Positions 35,150-43,833 of a DNA stretch of 64,000 bases are shown piece by piece; position 1 is the stretch's first letter; every line of letters begins with the position of its first letter. The position numbers and the translations under genes are program-made. The notes under the pieces were generated by a model. The model was given only the letters and a program-made list of their open reading frames with translations, searched no databases and was not told the DNA's origin. This stretch comes from Melioribacter roseus (GTDB taxonomy: Bacteria; Bacteroidota; Ignavibacteria; Ignavibacteriales; Melioribacteraceae): contig DYHH01000013.1 in assembly GCA_020724265.1 (NCBI GenBank), positions 16,329 to 80,328 on the forward strand, given 5' to 3'.

Positions 35150-36381
35150 AAAAAAAACTCGGACTTTTTGAAGGATTCGGTGTTGAACTTGAATACATGG
35201 TTGTTGATAAAGATTCACTGAGAGCAAAACCTATTGTTGATGAAGTCATAAAAGAAGTTGCCGGTGAATATGTCTCCGACTATGAAGAAGAAGAAATTGC
35301 CTGGTCTAATGAAATTGTCTTACATGTAATAGAATTAAAAACAAACGGCCCTAGTAATACATTAGTCGGACTTGATAAAAAATTTCATCAACACGTTATA
35401 AGAATTAACAAAATACTAGAGAAGTATAATTCGGAATTACTTCCTTCCGGAGCACATCCGCTTTATGACCCATATAAGGAGACTAAACTTTGGCCACATG
35501 AAAGCAATCCGGTTTATGAATCTTATAATAGAATTTTTGATTGTAGGGGACACGGTTGGTCAAATTTGCAAAGTAATCATATAAATTTACCGTTTGCCAA
35601 TGATGAAGAATTCGGGAAACTTCACGCAGCAATACGAGTTCTGCTGCCAATTATTCCTGCTATTTCAGCAAGCACTCCTGTTTTAGACAGTAAATACACG
35701 GGTTATCTCGATTCACGGCTTGAAGTATACAGAAAAAATCAAATTAAAATTCCCTCCATTACCGGGAAGGTTATACCGGAACAGGTTTTTTCAAAAGTTG
35801 ACTATGAAGAAAAGATTCTAAATAAAATTTATAAAGACATATCCCCTTTCGATAGCAATGGGATCCTACAGTATGAATGGCTTAATTCACGGGGTGCAAT
35901 TGCCAGATTCGATAGAAATACAATTGAAATACGAGTTGTAGATATTCAAGAAAATACAAAAGCTGATTTAGCGCTTGTGGGTTTATTTTGTCTGCTTCTC
36001 AAAGAATTGATGAGTGAAAAACATGTTTCGATAAATGAATTACAAAAATTCCACGAAAATGAATTATCCAATATTTTTCTAAGTAACATCAAATATGCGG
36101 AGAACACTTTATTAAATAATCTTTCATTTTTAGAAATATTTGGTGTTAGGAAAAAAGTTACCGCAAATGAACTATGGCAGCATATCTTCGAAAACATCTC
36201 CTTTGATTCAAACATTATAAGTGAAGAAGAACTTGAACCGATAAAGACTATTTTACAGAAAGGGACTCTGGCAACCCGAATAAAAAAATCTTTGGGTAAT
36301 GACCTATCAAATAATAATATAATAGACATTTACAAACAATTGAGTAATTCGCTTTTATCAAACGAGATGTTTGAACCGTGA
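35146..36381 (+). CDS. glutamate-cysteine ligase family (GCS2) carboxylate-amine ligase
   Basis: A 411-residue member of the GCS2/COOH-NH2 ligase group. The N-terminal motif LFEGFGVELEYMVVDKDSL, LLPSGAHPLYDP, LWPHESNPVYESYNRIF, LQSNHINLPFAND and the later ARFDRNTIEIRVVDIQEN supply the metal- and glutamate-binding residues of this fold. It overlaps both neighbours by 4 bp. Members make glutathione-like or other gamma-linked peptides; the substrate here is not known and need not be glutamate plus cysteine. Confidence 0.85.
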   Translation: MKKKLGLFEGFGVELEYMVVDKDSLRAKPIVDEVIKEVAGEYVSDYEEEEIAWSNEIVLHVIELKTNGPSNTLVGLDKKFHQHVIRINKILEKYNSELLPSGAHPLYDPYKETKLWPHESNPVYESYNRIFDCRGHGWSNLQSNHINLPFANDEEFGKLHAAIRVLLPIIPAISASTPVLDSKYTGYLDSRLEVYRKNQIKIPSITGKVIPEQVFSKVDYEEKILNKIYKDISPFDSNGILQYEWLNSRGAIARFDRNTIEIRVVDIQENTKADLALVGLFCLLLKELMSEKHVSINELQKFHENELSNIFLSNIKYAENTLLNNLSFLEIFGVRKKVTANELWQHIFENISFDSNIISEEELEPIKTILQKGTLATRIKKSLGNDLSNNNIIDIYKQLSNSLLSNEMFEP

Positions 36382-37070
36382 AAAAGTTATTATTTACTTG
36401 CGAACACAGTGGAAATCAAATACCCGCAGAATTTAAAAAGTTATTCGCTCCATACAAACCTTTGTTAAATAGTCATCGCGGCTATGACATAGGAATAATA
36501 GATGTATTCAAAAAATTTTCAAATGAATTTGATTCAGAAAATTTTTATTCAGAAAATTCCCGTTTATTAATTGAATTGAACAGATCACCTCATCATAATG
36601 ATTTATTCTCGGAAATAACTAAACCCCTTAACAAGAAAACTAAGCAATGCATTATTGACAAGTATTATAAACCTTATCGAGCTAAGATTGAAACTAAAAT
36701 AGAAAATTATATTAGTAAGAAATATCATGTTGTTCATATTTCTTTTCATTCGTTCACACCCGAATTAAATGGAAAGTTTAGAAATGCAGATATCGGGTTG
36801 CTATATGATCCGAAAGTGGAACAAGAAAAAGAATTTTGCAGAAGATGGAAAAAAGAGATTGTGACGTTGAATAAAAAATTAAAAGTACGGCTTAATTATC
36901 CATATTTAGGAATTGCAGACGGCTTCACATCTTTTTTGCGAAAAAAATTCAGTTATAAGTTTTACGGCGGAATTGAATTAGAAATAAATCAGAAGCTGTT
37001 AAAGAATAAATCCGCTTTGAATCGAACAACCAGGTTATTGATTAACTCATTTATGAAGGTGGAGATTTGA
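36378..37070 (+). CDS. N-formylglutamate amidohydrolase family protein
   Basis: A 230-residue zinc-amidase fold enzyme. The start is GTG at 36378 (GTGA overlap with the ligase stop). Signatures are LLFTCEHSGNQIPAEF, NSHRGYDIGIIDV, LIELNRSP and VVHISFHSFTPELNG (zinc-binding His), ending with YGGIELEINQKLL. The family hydrolyses N-formyl- or N-acyl-glutamate. As the last gene of the ligase cluster it may trim, deacylate or release the cluster's peptide. Confidence 0.87.
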   Translation: MKKLLFTCEHSGNQIPAEFKKLFAPYKPLLNSHRGYDIGIIDVFKKFSNEFDSENFYSENSRLLIELNRSPHHNDLFSEITKPLNKKTKQCIIDKYYKPYRAKIETKIENYISKKYHVVHISFHSFTPELNGKFRNADIGLLYDPKVEQEKEFCRRWKKEIVTLNKKLKVRLNYPYLGIADGFTSFLRKKFSYKFYGGIELEINQKLLKNKSALNRTTRLLINSFMKVEI

Positions 37071-37091
37071 TTACCAAAATTTTTTCAAAGT

Positions 37092-38138
37092 CTATTTAGT
37101 CTCCAAATTATAAACGGTACGAGTTGGATAAGCAAACTGAATACCGCGTTTTTCAAACTCCTTATAAATCTTCAAATTAATATCCTGCTGGATATCCATA
37201 TATTTCACATACTCGTTTGTTTCAACAAAGAAAACCGTTTCGAAATCTAAACTAAAATCGCCGTATTTAAAGAAATGTGATCTATCGAAAGTTGTGTTTG
37301 GATATTCGTCAATGATTTCTTTAATGATCTTCGGTATTTCTTCCAACTGTTCGGGTTTTGTTTGATAAACAACACCAAAAGTAAACACAACACGTCTTCT
37401 GAACATTTGCTTGAAGTTATGCACTCGCGAGTTAGTCAAATTTGAATTCGACATTATTAAAAGTTCACCGCTTAACGATCTTATCTTAGTTGATTTTATT
37501 CCTATCTTTTCGATAACGCCGGCTTTATCGTCGACCCTTATGAAATCACCGAGTTCAAAAGGTTTGTCAAAGTAAATAACAAAATAACTGAAAAGATCAC
37601 CTAGTATTGCTTGAGCTGCCAATGCTATTGCAATACCGCCTATACCCAATCCCGCAACAACCGTTGATATTTGAAAACCGAGATTATCAAGTATGAAAAG
37701 AATTCCAATTATGTAGAAGGTAAAATTTATAAACGCAACTAAAGGTCGGAATTTTCTTACCGTATCTTCTTTGCCTGTTTCTTCGGCATATTTATTAATA
37801 ATAAAATCAATAACTGAGCGAGCAAATTTTATTATTATCCATACTGTTATTACAAGATAAATTATCTTTAAAACTTTACCTGCACTTGCGGGAACATCAA
37901 TAAACCCGAACGCAATATATAATGCCAATAAATAGAATAATGGAATGATAAACCGTGATGTAATCTTAACCAAAAATTTTGTGCCCAATAACCCTTCGGT
38001 TCCCGTACTTTCAATTCTCTTAATTACAAATTTTTTGATGAACTGAATAATGACAACCGAAACAAAAAGTATGGCAATTGCTGTCAAATAATCCGAAACA
38101 ATATTGCCCCAAAGTTCATATTCCAAAATGTTTTTCAT
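37092..38138 (-). CDS. MscS-type mechanosensitive channel
   Basis: A 348-residue inner-membrane protein with four N-terminal helices (about residues 15-160; for example IIYLVITVWIIIKFARSVIDF). The TM3/pore block is STVVAGLGIGGIAIALAAQAILGDLFSYFVIYFDKPFELGD, followed by the MscS beta domain GVIEKIGIKSTKIRSL and LIMSNSNLTNSRVHN, and a cytoplasmic tail YGDFSLDFETVFFVETNEY. It protects against hypo-osmotic shock by opening under membrane tension. It is 1 bp before the corA gene and on the same strand. Confidence 0.93.
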   Translation of the reverse strand: MKNILEYELWGNIVSDYLTAIAILFVSVVIIQFIKKFVIKRIESTGTEGLLGTKFLVKITSRFIIPLFYLLALYIAFGFIDVPASAGKVLKIIYLVITVWIIIKFARSVIDFIINKYAEETGKEDTVRKFRPLVAFINFTFYIIGILFILDNLGFQISTVVAGLGIGGIAIALAAQAILGDLFSYFVIYFDKPFELGDFIRVDDKAGVIEKIGIKSTKIRSLSGELLIMSNSNLTNSRVHNFKQMFRRRVVFTFGVVYQTKPEQLEEIPKIIKEIIDEYPNTTFDRSHFFKYGDFSLDFETVFFVETNEYVKYMDIQQDINLKIYKEFEKRGIQFAYPTRTVYNLETK

Positions 38139-39242
38139 TTAAATCCATTTTCTTTTCTTAAAAAACAAAAGTAATAATACACCTATTAAAGCCATAAGAC
38201 CTAATATAATGAAGTAAGCATATTTGTAACCCAGCTCAGGCATATTTTCGAAATTCATACCGTAAACACCTGCGATAAAAGTTAAAGGGATGAATATTGT
38301 TGCAATCAATGTAAGCATTTTCATTACTTCGTTCATTCTATTGCTTACACTGCTGAGATATATATCAATTAATATAGTTATAGATTCTCTTAATGTGTCT
38401 AAAGATTCGTTTACCTGTACGATATGATCGAGTGAATCTCGGAAATAAATTAGGTGATTTATGGTAATGAGATTTGATTCCTGCCTAATAATACTTGACA
38501 ATGCTTCTCTCATTGGACGAACAGCATGCTTAATCCTATAAGCATCTCGTTTAAGAGATTGAATTCTTTTTAAGTCGTCCTGCGTTGGGTTTTCAAGAAG
38601 CATTTCCTGCTCTTCTTCGATTCTCTCGTTAAGTTCTTCGAGAACAAGAAAATATCTGTCTATTTCATAATCAACAAGAACATAAAACAAATAATCTGCT
38701 TTTGATTTACGAAAAACATTTTTACCGGTTTCTATTCTCTGGTGAATTGACGAATAATCTTCTTTAGTATCATCGCGGAATGTAAATACAAACTTGGATG
38801 TGAAAAGAAACGATATTTGGTCATAATTAATGTCCTGTTTCTCTTCCCAAGTTATTTTTTTCATAACAAGAAATATATCGTCATCGTAGTATTCAACCTT
38901 CGGCTGCTGGTTTGAATTAACCGCATCTTCCAGAATTAAAGGGTGTATTTTAAATATCTCTCCAAACTTTACAAGAAAATCAACATCACTTAACCCGTTT
39001 ATATCTATCCATCTTACTTTTTCGTCTTCAACAATCGACAACTTTTGCAAGTCTTCAATGGATTCAATCTTTTTAACGGAAAACTCATTATCGTTGTACT
39101 CGGTTAAAGTAATAACTGTTTTTTCAATTATACTTTCACCAACATAAATAAGAGTACCCGGCGGTTTACCAATTTTACTTTTTAACTGCTGTTTCTTTTT
39201 GTTGGAGATTTTATTTTTTGTTTTCTTCATTTTTTGCTTCAT
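38139..39242 (-). CDS. corA: CorA-type divalent-cation transporter
   Basis: A 367-residue protein with a cytoplasmic N-terminal domain (WIDINGLSDVDFLVKFGEIF, HPLILEDAVNSNQQPKVEY) and two C-terminal helices. The pore motif YGMNFENMPE sits between them (LIATIFIPLTFIAGVYGMNF and AYFIILGLMALIGVLLLLFF). Mg or Co uptake is the usual role. The N-terminus has two start options, the ATG at 39242 and one 12 bp in; both give a basic leader (KKTKNKISNKKKQQLK). Confidence 0.95.
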   Translation of the reverse strand: MKQKMKKTKNKISNKKKQQLKSKIGKPPGTLIYVGESIIEKTVITLTEYNDNEFSVKKIESIEDLQKLSIVEDEKVRWIDINGLSDVDFLVKFGEIFKIHPLILEDAVNSNQQPKVEYYDDDIFLVMKKITWEEKQDINYDQISFLFTSKFVFTFRDDTKEDYSSIHQRIETGKNVFRKSKADYLFYVLVDYEIDRYFLVLEELNERIEEEQEMLLENPTQDDLKRIQSLKRDAYRIKHAVRPMREALSSIIRQESNLITINHLIYFRDSLDHIVQVNESLDTLRESITILIDIYLSSVSNRMNEVMKMLTLIATIFIPLTFIAGVYGMNFENMPELGYKYAYFIILGLMALIGVLLLLFFKKRKWI

Positions 39243-39251
39243 GGTTACTAT

Positions 39252-40673
39252 TTAAAAATATTTTATCACAATATCAATCAGCTTGTTTTTTATTTTATTG
39301 TAAGGAGGATACAAAAACATCAATGCGGAATACTTTCTTTGTTTCATTATACTCTTCTCGTTAGAGAAAGTTTTAAATCCGTAAAAACCATGTGCTTTAC
39401 CAATACCCGACTGATTAATTCCGCCGAACGGCAAATTATAATTGACAAAATGTACTACCGCATCATTAACAGCAGCGCTCCCGGCGGGAATGGATTTTAA
39501 CATTTTATCAATGAATTTTTTCTTTTTACTAAAAATGTACATCGCAAGCGGATTAGGATTCTCATCAATAATAGATAAAACCTCATCTTCATTCTTATAA
39601 GTTATAATAGGCAGTACCGGGCCAAAGATTTCATTTTGCATAACTTCGGAATCCATTGATACGTTATCAATCAATGTCGGCGAAATCAAATTATCATTGT
39701 CATCAGTTTCACCGCCGTAAATAATTACTCCGTTTTTGTTTACGGCATCATCAAGAAATAATTTGATATTATAAAATTGTGTATCGTTAATTATTCTGCA
39801 ATAATTATTTCCCTTTTTAAGTTCATCTTTTTTTCCGTAATAATGTTCAACCGATTTAATAATTTCGGAAATTAGTTTTTCTTTTACCTTTTCGTGAACA
39901 AGAAGATAATCGGGCGCAATACATGTTTGACCTGCATTCATAAATTTTGCCCAGGCAATTCTTTTTGCTGCGGTTTTTATATCGGCATCACTACAAACAA
40001 TTGTAGGTGATTTGCCGCCGAGTTCTAATGTTACTTTTGCTAAATTTTTAGAAGCAGCGTCCATAACAAGTTTTCCAACTTCAATACTTCCTGTAAAAAA
40101 GATATGATTAAAAGGAAGACATGTTAATTCTTTTGCAATCTCAGCTCCGCCAAGAAATACTTTCACTTCTTCTTCGGGAAACAATTTATCAATAATATTT
40201 TTTACAAGTTCCGAAGTATTGGGACTTCTTTCGGATGGTTTCATTATAATGGTATTACCTGCGGCAATTGCTGAAACAAGGGGGCCCATTGACAGTAAAA
40301 ACGGAAAATTCCATGGTGAAATTATCAGCGACTGCCCAATTGATTCGTACATTACCTTATTAACCGATCCGAAGAATGATAACGGGGTATGTACGCGATG
40401 GGGCTGCATCCATTTGTTAAGGTTTCTAATCATATGCCTGATTTCACTTACAACAGTAAATATCTCCGTTAGTTTAGTTTCCTCTTTTGATTTTCTGAAA
40501 TCCTTATAAACCGCACTGCAAATTTCGTCCTGTATGGACATAATCTCAGAAAGCATAATTTTTAGTCTTGACTTTCTTTGTGCTGCAGTAGTTTTTGATA
40601 AATTAATTCGATTAGCTTTCTGGAGTTGAAATACTTTGTGAATTTCTTGTTTGATTATTTCTTCTACCGGCAT
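39252..40673 (-). CDS. aldehyde dehydrogenase (fatty-aldehyde type)
   Basis: A 473-residue NAD(P)-dependent enzyme oxidising aldehydes to acids. Catalytic parts are visible: SPWNFPFLLSMGPLVSAIAAGNTIIMKPSE (cofactor site), FFTGSIEVGK, the Glu in LELGGKSPTIV and the nucleophile Cys in NAGQTCIAPDYLL. The C-terminal extension with a hydrophobic end (SALMFLYPPYNKIKNKLIDIVI) resembles fatty-aldehyde dehydrogenases that sit at the membrane. It is 9 bp upstream of corA on the same strand. Confidence 0.92.
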   Translation of the reverse strand: MPVEEIIKQEIHKVFQLQKANRINLSKTTAAQRKSRLKIMLSEIMSIQDEICSAVYKDFRKSKEETKLTEIFTVVSEIRHMIRNLNKWMQPHRVHTPLSFFGSVNKVMYESIGQSLIISPWNFPFLLSMGPLVSAIAAGNTIIMKPSERSPNTSELVKNIIDKLFPEEEVKVFLGGAEIAKELTCLPFNHIFFTGSIEVGKLVMDAASKNLAKVTLELGGKSPTIVCSDADIKTAAKRIAWAKFMNAGQTCIAPDYLLVHEKVKEKLISEIIKSVEHYYGKKDELKKGNNYCRIINDTQFYNIKLFLDDAVNKNGVIIYGGETDDNDNLISPTLIDNVSMDSEVMQNEIFGPVLPIITYKNEDEVLSIIDENPNPLAMYIFSKKKKFIDKMLKSIPAGSAAVNDAVVHFVNYNLPFGGINQSGIGKAHGFYGFKTFSNEKSIMKQRKYSALMFLYPPYNKIKNKLIDIVIKYF

Positions 40674-40717
40674 GGCTTCCTTTGGGTTGTTTATAATTTC
40701 GTTTCAAATCTATAGTC

Positions 40718-40732
40718 AACGTCAAAGACGTT
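40718..40732. repeat. single triloop hairpin
   Basis: AACGTC-AAA-GACGTT, a 6-bp stem with a three-base loop in the gap before the aldehyde dehydrogenase gene. It has the same design as members of the array at 30.1-30.5 kb. Confidence 0.55.
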
Positions 40733-40819
40733 TATAATCGATCTATCTATACCTCCCAAATCCTGTACAATTTAACAGCCCAAATCTTTGCAGAAATAAT
40801 TCTCTAAGAATTAAATATA

Positions 40820-42238
40820 CTACTTTTTTAAGTCCATAAACGAAAACCGCAGGTTATCACTATCAAGGTCTTTGATAATTTTTTCTAACTGAGTAATTTG
40901 CTGCCGTGTCGGTATCATATGTTTATACATGTATAATAAATATTCGGCAGCATCTTTCTGAAAATAATTTCTATTTTTCGCAACATTTGTTAAAAACTTA
41001 TCTGCCCTATCTGCATCTCTTAAATTAAAAAAGAAAACTCCCGTATAAAATTCATACGTGGCTCGCAAAAACCCGTTTTCGGGTATGGCTCCAATTGAAG
41101 AAAGATTAGTATTAATATTTTCATCCATTCTTCCGATTGAAGATGCGTAACTGAAAATTTCTTTTGCTGCCGTTAAATTGTTTTTCAACTCATCATAAAT
41201 TTTTCTTTGCTGCTCGTTTAATTCTTTTTCATACTCTAAGGAAGGTTTATCTATTAATAACGAAGCAGCCGCACGAAGATATTTTGAATTTTCAAAAGCG
41301 GAACGCCACTTGAAATCTTTCGTTTCTATTAAACGATTTAACAGCTCTATTGCTTTTTCGTAATCACCGTTTTTAAAATAAAAGTCAGCTTTAGTATATC
41401 CCCAAACATGATTATTGGGATCATTAACAATGGATTCCTCCGCATCTTTCAGCCTGTTAAGTTGTAATAGAAGCCGAACATACCAATCAAAAAAGCTTGC
41501 GTTGTTCTTATATTTTTTTACCAGCAAATTAAAATAGTTTACTGCTTCGAAATGATTGGATTCTTGAGCCGTGTATGTTTCGCCCAAAATAATTTCTGCC
41601 ATTGGTCTTGTAAGTTCACCTTTTAAGTGAGCGAGTTTCAGGTATTTCAACCCGGTCTCTCTATCTCCCGATAATCCCAAAACAGATAAAATAAATCTCG
41701 TCAATCCACTGAGGCGATCGGTATAATATTCAAACATTCCCATTAAAAGATATGCATCATATAACTCGGGATCGGTTTTAACAAGTTCTTCAATTAATGT
41801 CTTTCCTTTTTTTGCATTTTGAAATGCTGCAAAATATGATCTTGATGCCGTATGCATTCTTCCAAGGTAACCGTAGATATTTGCAAGATAGAATTGATTT
41901 TCGGTAGTCATTTCAACATGTTCTAGTTTTTTAACTACCGACTCTGCATATTTAATCAACTCTTCGTTTTTCTGATTCCGGTATTCATATCTTTTCTCAA
42001 AATTGAATTGATCTGCATCGGCAAGATTTTTTAACGAGAGAGCAAATATTTTTAAAAAGTAATATTTCGGTTTTTGAGGGTCTTCACTAATTTTTTGTTC
42101 AATAAGTTCAAGTGATTTGTCGAATTGGTGATCGAATGTCCAGTATACTATTTGATGATCATACCCGTTAATTTTCAAAGAAGCGTTTGCAGGTATAGAT
42201 AACAAAATTATAGTCAAAAGCAGAATCAGTCTTTTCAT
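40820..42238 (-). CDS. exported tetratricopeptide-repeat protein
   Basis: A 472-residue protein with a signal peptide (MKRLILLLTIILLSIPANA). The body is all helical with TPR-like pairs, for example YFLKIFALSLKNLADADQF, NQFYLANIYGYLGRMHTASR, FEAVNYFNLLVKKYKNNASF and FYFKNGDYEKAIELLNRLI-like. Such repeats bind peptides or assemble complexes. No catalytic motif. It is exported to the periplasm or outer membrane (no lipobox). It stands alone between an intergenic gap and a divergent membrane-protein pair. Confidence 0.8.
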   Translation of the reverse strand: MKRLILLLTIILLSIPANASLKINGYDHQIVYWTFDHQFDKSLELIEQKISEDPQKPKYYFLKIFALSLKNLADADQFNFEKRYEYRNQKNEELIKYAESVVKKLEHVEMTTENQFYLANIYGYLGRMHTASRSYFAAFQNAKKGKTLIEELVKTDPELYDAYLLMGMFEYYTDRLSGLTRFILSVLGLSGDRETGLKYLKLAHLKGELTRPMAEIILGETYTAQESNHFEAVNYFNLLVKKYKNNASFFDWYVRLLLQLNRLKDAEESIVNDPNNHVWGYTKADFYFKNGDYEKAIELLNRLIETKDFKWRSAFENSKYLRAAASLLIDKPSLEYEKELNEQQRKIYDELKNNLTAAKEIFSYASSIGRMDENINTNLSSIGAIPENGFLRATYEFYTGVFFFNLRDADRADKFLTNVAKNRNYFQKDAAEYLLYMYKHMIPTRQQITQLEKIIKDLDSDNLRFSFMDLKK

Positions 42239-42429
42239 AAAAGTTTTTCTTGAAATAAATTTTTTGAAGATAGCAAAATCAAAGGTGATCTTCCATTAAT
42301 GTGTGTTATTAAATAATGAAGAAATTTATCCGAAAATATAATCAATAAAAACAAACTATAATTCTTCTTATTTTAAATAGGTACGATTTGTTTATTTGTT
42401 AAGTTGTTTAATAATCGAGAGAAAGTGCG

Positions 42430-42867
42430 ATGAATGCAAAAAAACCGATACTTGTTATTATTCTTTTCTTTCTAATTTTATTTCAAGCAATAAGCGGAAT
42501 TTTCGGGGGAATAGGTTTAATTATTGATCCCTCAGGCGAAACTCTTCAAATTCCTTTAGAATGGCTCGAAGGCTCACCGTTTAAGAGCTATTTAATACCC
42601 GGTATAATTCTTTTTATTGTTCTTGGAGTAATGCCGTTTCTTATATTCTTTGGTATACGTAAAAGAAAATTATGGGGCTGGCAGGGAAGTATTTTCATTG
42701 GTCTTGCATTAATTATTTGGATTGCAGTAGAAATAATTATTATCGGCTACCAACATGACCCGCCGCTGCAATTAATTTACGGTTTAGTCGGTATTGCAAT
42801 TCTTACGGTTACAAATACCGCAAGTGTTAAAAAATTCTTTAGGCAGACTGATAAAATTCAACAATAA
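42430..42867 (+). CDS. small membrane protein, four predicted helices
   Basis: A 145-residue hydrophobic protein (PILVIILFFLILFQAISGIFGGIGLII, YLIPGIILFIVLGVMPFLIFFGI, GSIFIGLALIIWIAVEIIIIGY, LIYGLVGIAILTVTNTASV). No family recognised and no polar catalytic residues. 23 bp before a second membrane-protein gene, likely in one operon. Confidence 0.65.
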   Translation: MNAKKPILVIILFFLILFQAISGIFGGIGLIIDPSGETLQIPLEWLEGSPFKSYLIPGIILFIVLGVMPFLIFFGIRKRKLWGWQGSIFIGLALIIWIAVEIIIIGYQHDPPLQLIYGLVGIAILTVTNTASVKKFFRQTDKIQQ

Positions 42868-42890
42868 ATAAAGAACAGTTTGGGTTTGTT

Positions 42891-43751
42891 ATGAAACACA
42901 AAAGCGTTATTTCATTTTTAGTAATGGTTATTACCGCGGCTTCAATTATTGCTTCGCTTAATGGAATTTTAAGCAAAGATGGGGACGGTGAATATTTTTA
43001 TGAATCAATTCGAGGAGAAACAGTAACAATTTACAGTAAAGGTTTATATAAGCACATGTCGGCAGATGTTGCAATTCAAGGTATTGCACAGGATTATATT
43101 ACATTGTTTATAGGTATTCCTTTTTTACTATTTGCACTTTTATGGTCTGCTAAAAATTCGTTAAGAGGAATGTTATTGCTTTCAGGTACACTTGTATATT
43201 TTTTTATTACCTATCTTTTTTATTTGTCAATGGGAATGTATAACGAAATGTTTCTTGTTTATGCATTTTTACTTGGTACTACATTTTTTGCATTTGTTTT
43301 AACTCTCTTTGCTTACGAGTTCAATAATATGAAGGATATTTTCACATCACAAAAGTTAATGAGAAATGCCGGAGTCTTTTTAATTGTGAATGCATCTTTG
43401 GTTACACTGCTTTGGCTTGGTGTGGTTGTTCCCCCTCTGATTGACGGTACAATTTACCCTAAGCAGCTTCAGCATTATACGACTTTAATTGTGCAGGGAT
43501 TTGATCTTGGATTACTTCTGCCGATTTCCTTTGTTGTAGGCATACTTGCAATTCGTAAAAATAATTTCGGTTATCTCTTTACAACAATTTATGTGATTTT
43601 TCTTTCATTCTTAATGCTGGCTCTAACATCAAAAATAATTTTTATGGCAAACGCAGGCGAGAATGTTATTCCGGTTATTTTTATTATGCCGACAATAGCG
43701 CTTATAGCCATTCTATTCTCTTTTCTTATTTTGAAAAATATCAATAAATAG
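42891..43751 (+). CDS. multi-pass membrane protein, unknown function
   Basis: A 286-residue protein with about eight hydrophobic segments; an early external loop (GDGEYFYESIRGETVTIYSKG) follows the first helix. Later helices include FLLFALLWSAKNSLRG and MLLLSGTLVYFFITYLFYL, with a polar loop FNNMKDIFTSQKLMRNAG. I cannot name the family. It ends just before an inverted repeat that separates it from the convergent serine hydrolase gene. Confidence 0.65.
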   Translation: MKHKSVISFLVMVITAASIIASLNGILSKDGDGEYFYESIRGETVTIYSKGLYKHMSADVAIQGIAQDYITLFIGIPFLLFALLWSAKNSLRGMLLLSGTLVYFFITYLFYLSMGMYNEMFLVYAFLLGTTFFAFVLTLFAYEFNNMKDIFTSQKLMRNAGVFLIVNASLVTLLWLGVVVPPLIDGTIYPKQLQHYTTLIVQGFDLGLLLPISFVVGILAIRKNNFGYLFTTIYVIFLSFLMLALTSKIIFMANAGENVIPVIFIMPTIALIAILFSFLILKNINK

Positions 43752-43756
43752 AAACC

Positions 43757-43821
43757 TTAGCGTTCTCCGCGTCTTTGCGGTTAATCAATGAAAGAAAACC
43801 GCAGAGACGCCAAGACGCTAA
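43757..43821. terminator. imperfect long inverted repeat between convergent genes
   Basis: Arms at 43757-43782 and 43797-43821 pair over about 22 positions with one unpaired base and three mismatches; cores GCGTCTTTGCGGTT and AACCGCAGAGACGC. It lies between the stop codons of two convergent genes (43751 and 43834), so it probably ends transcription in both directions. A related half copy (AACCGCAAAGACACGAAG) is at 60.66 kb, so it is also a dispersed repeat. Confidence 0.65.
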
Positions 43822-43833
43822 AAATTATTAACT

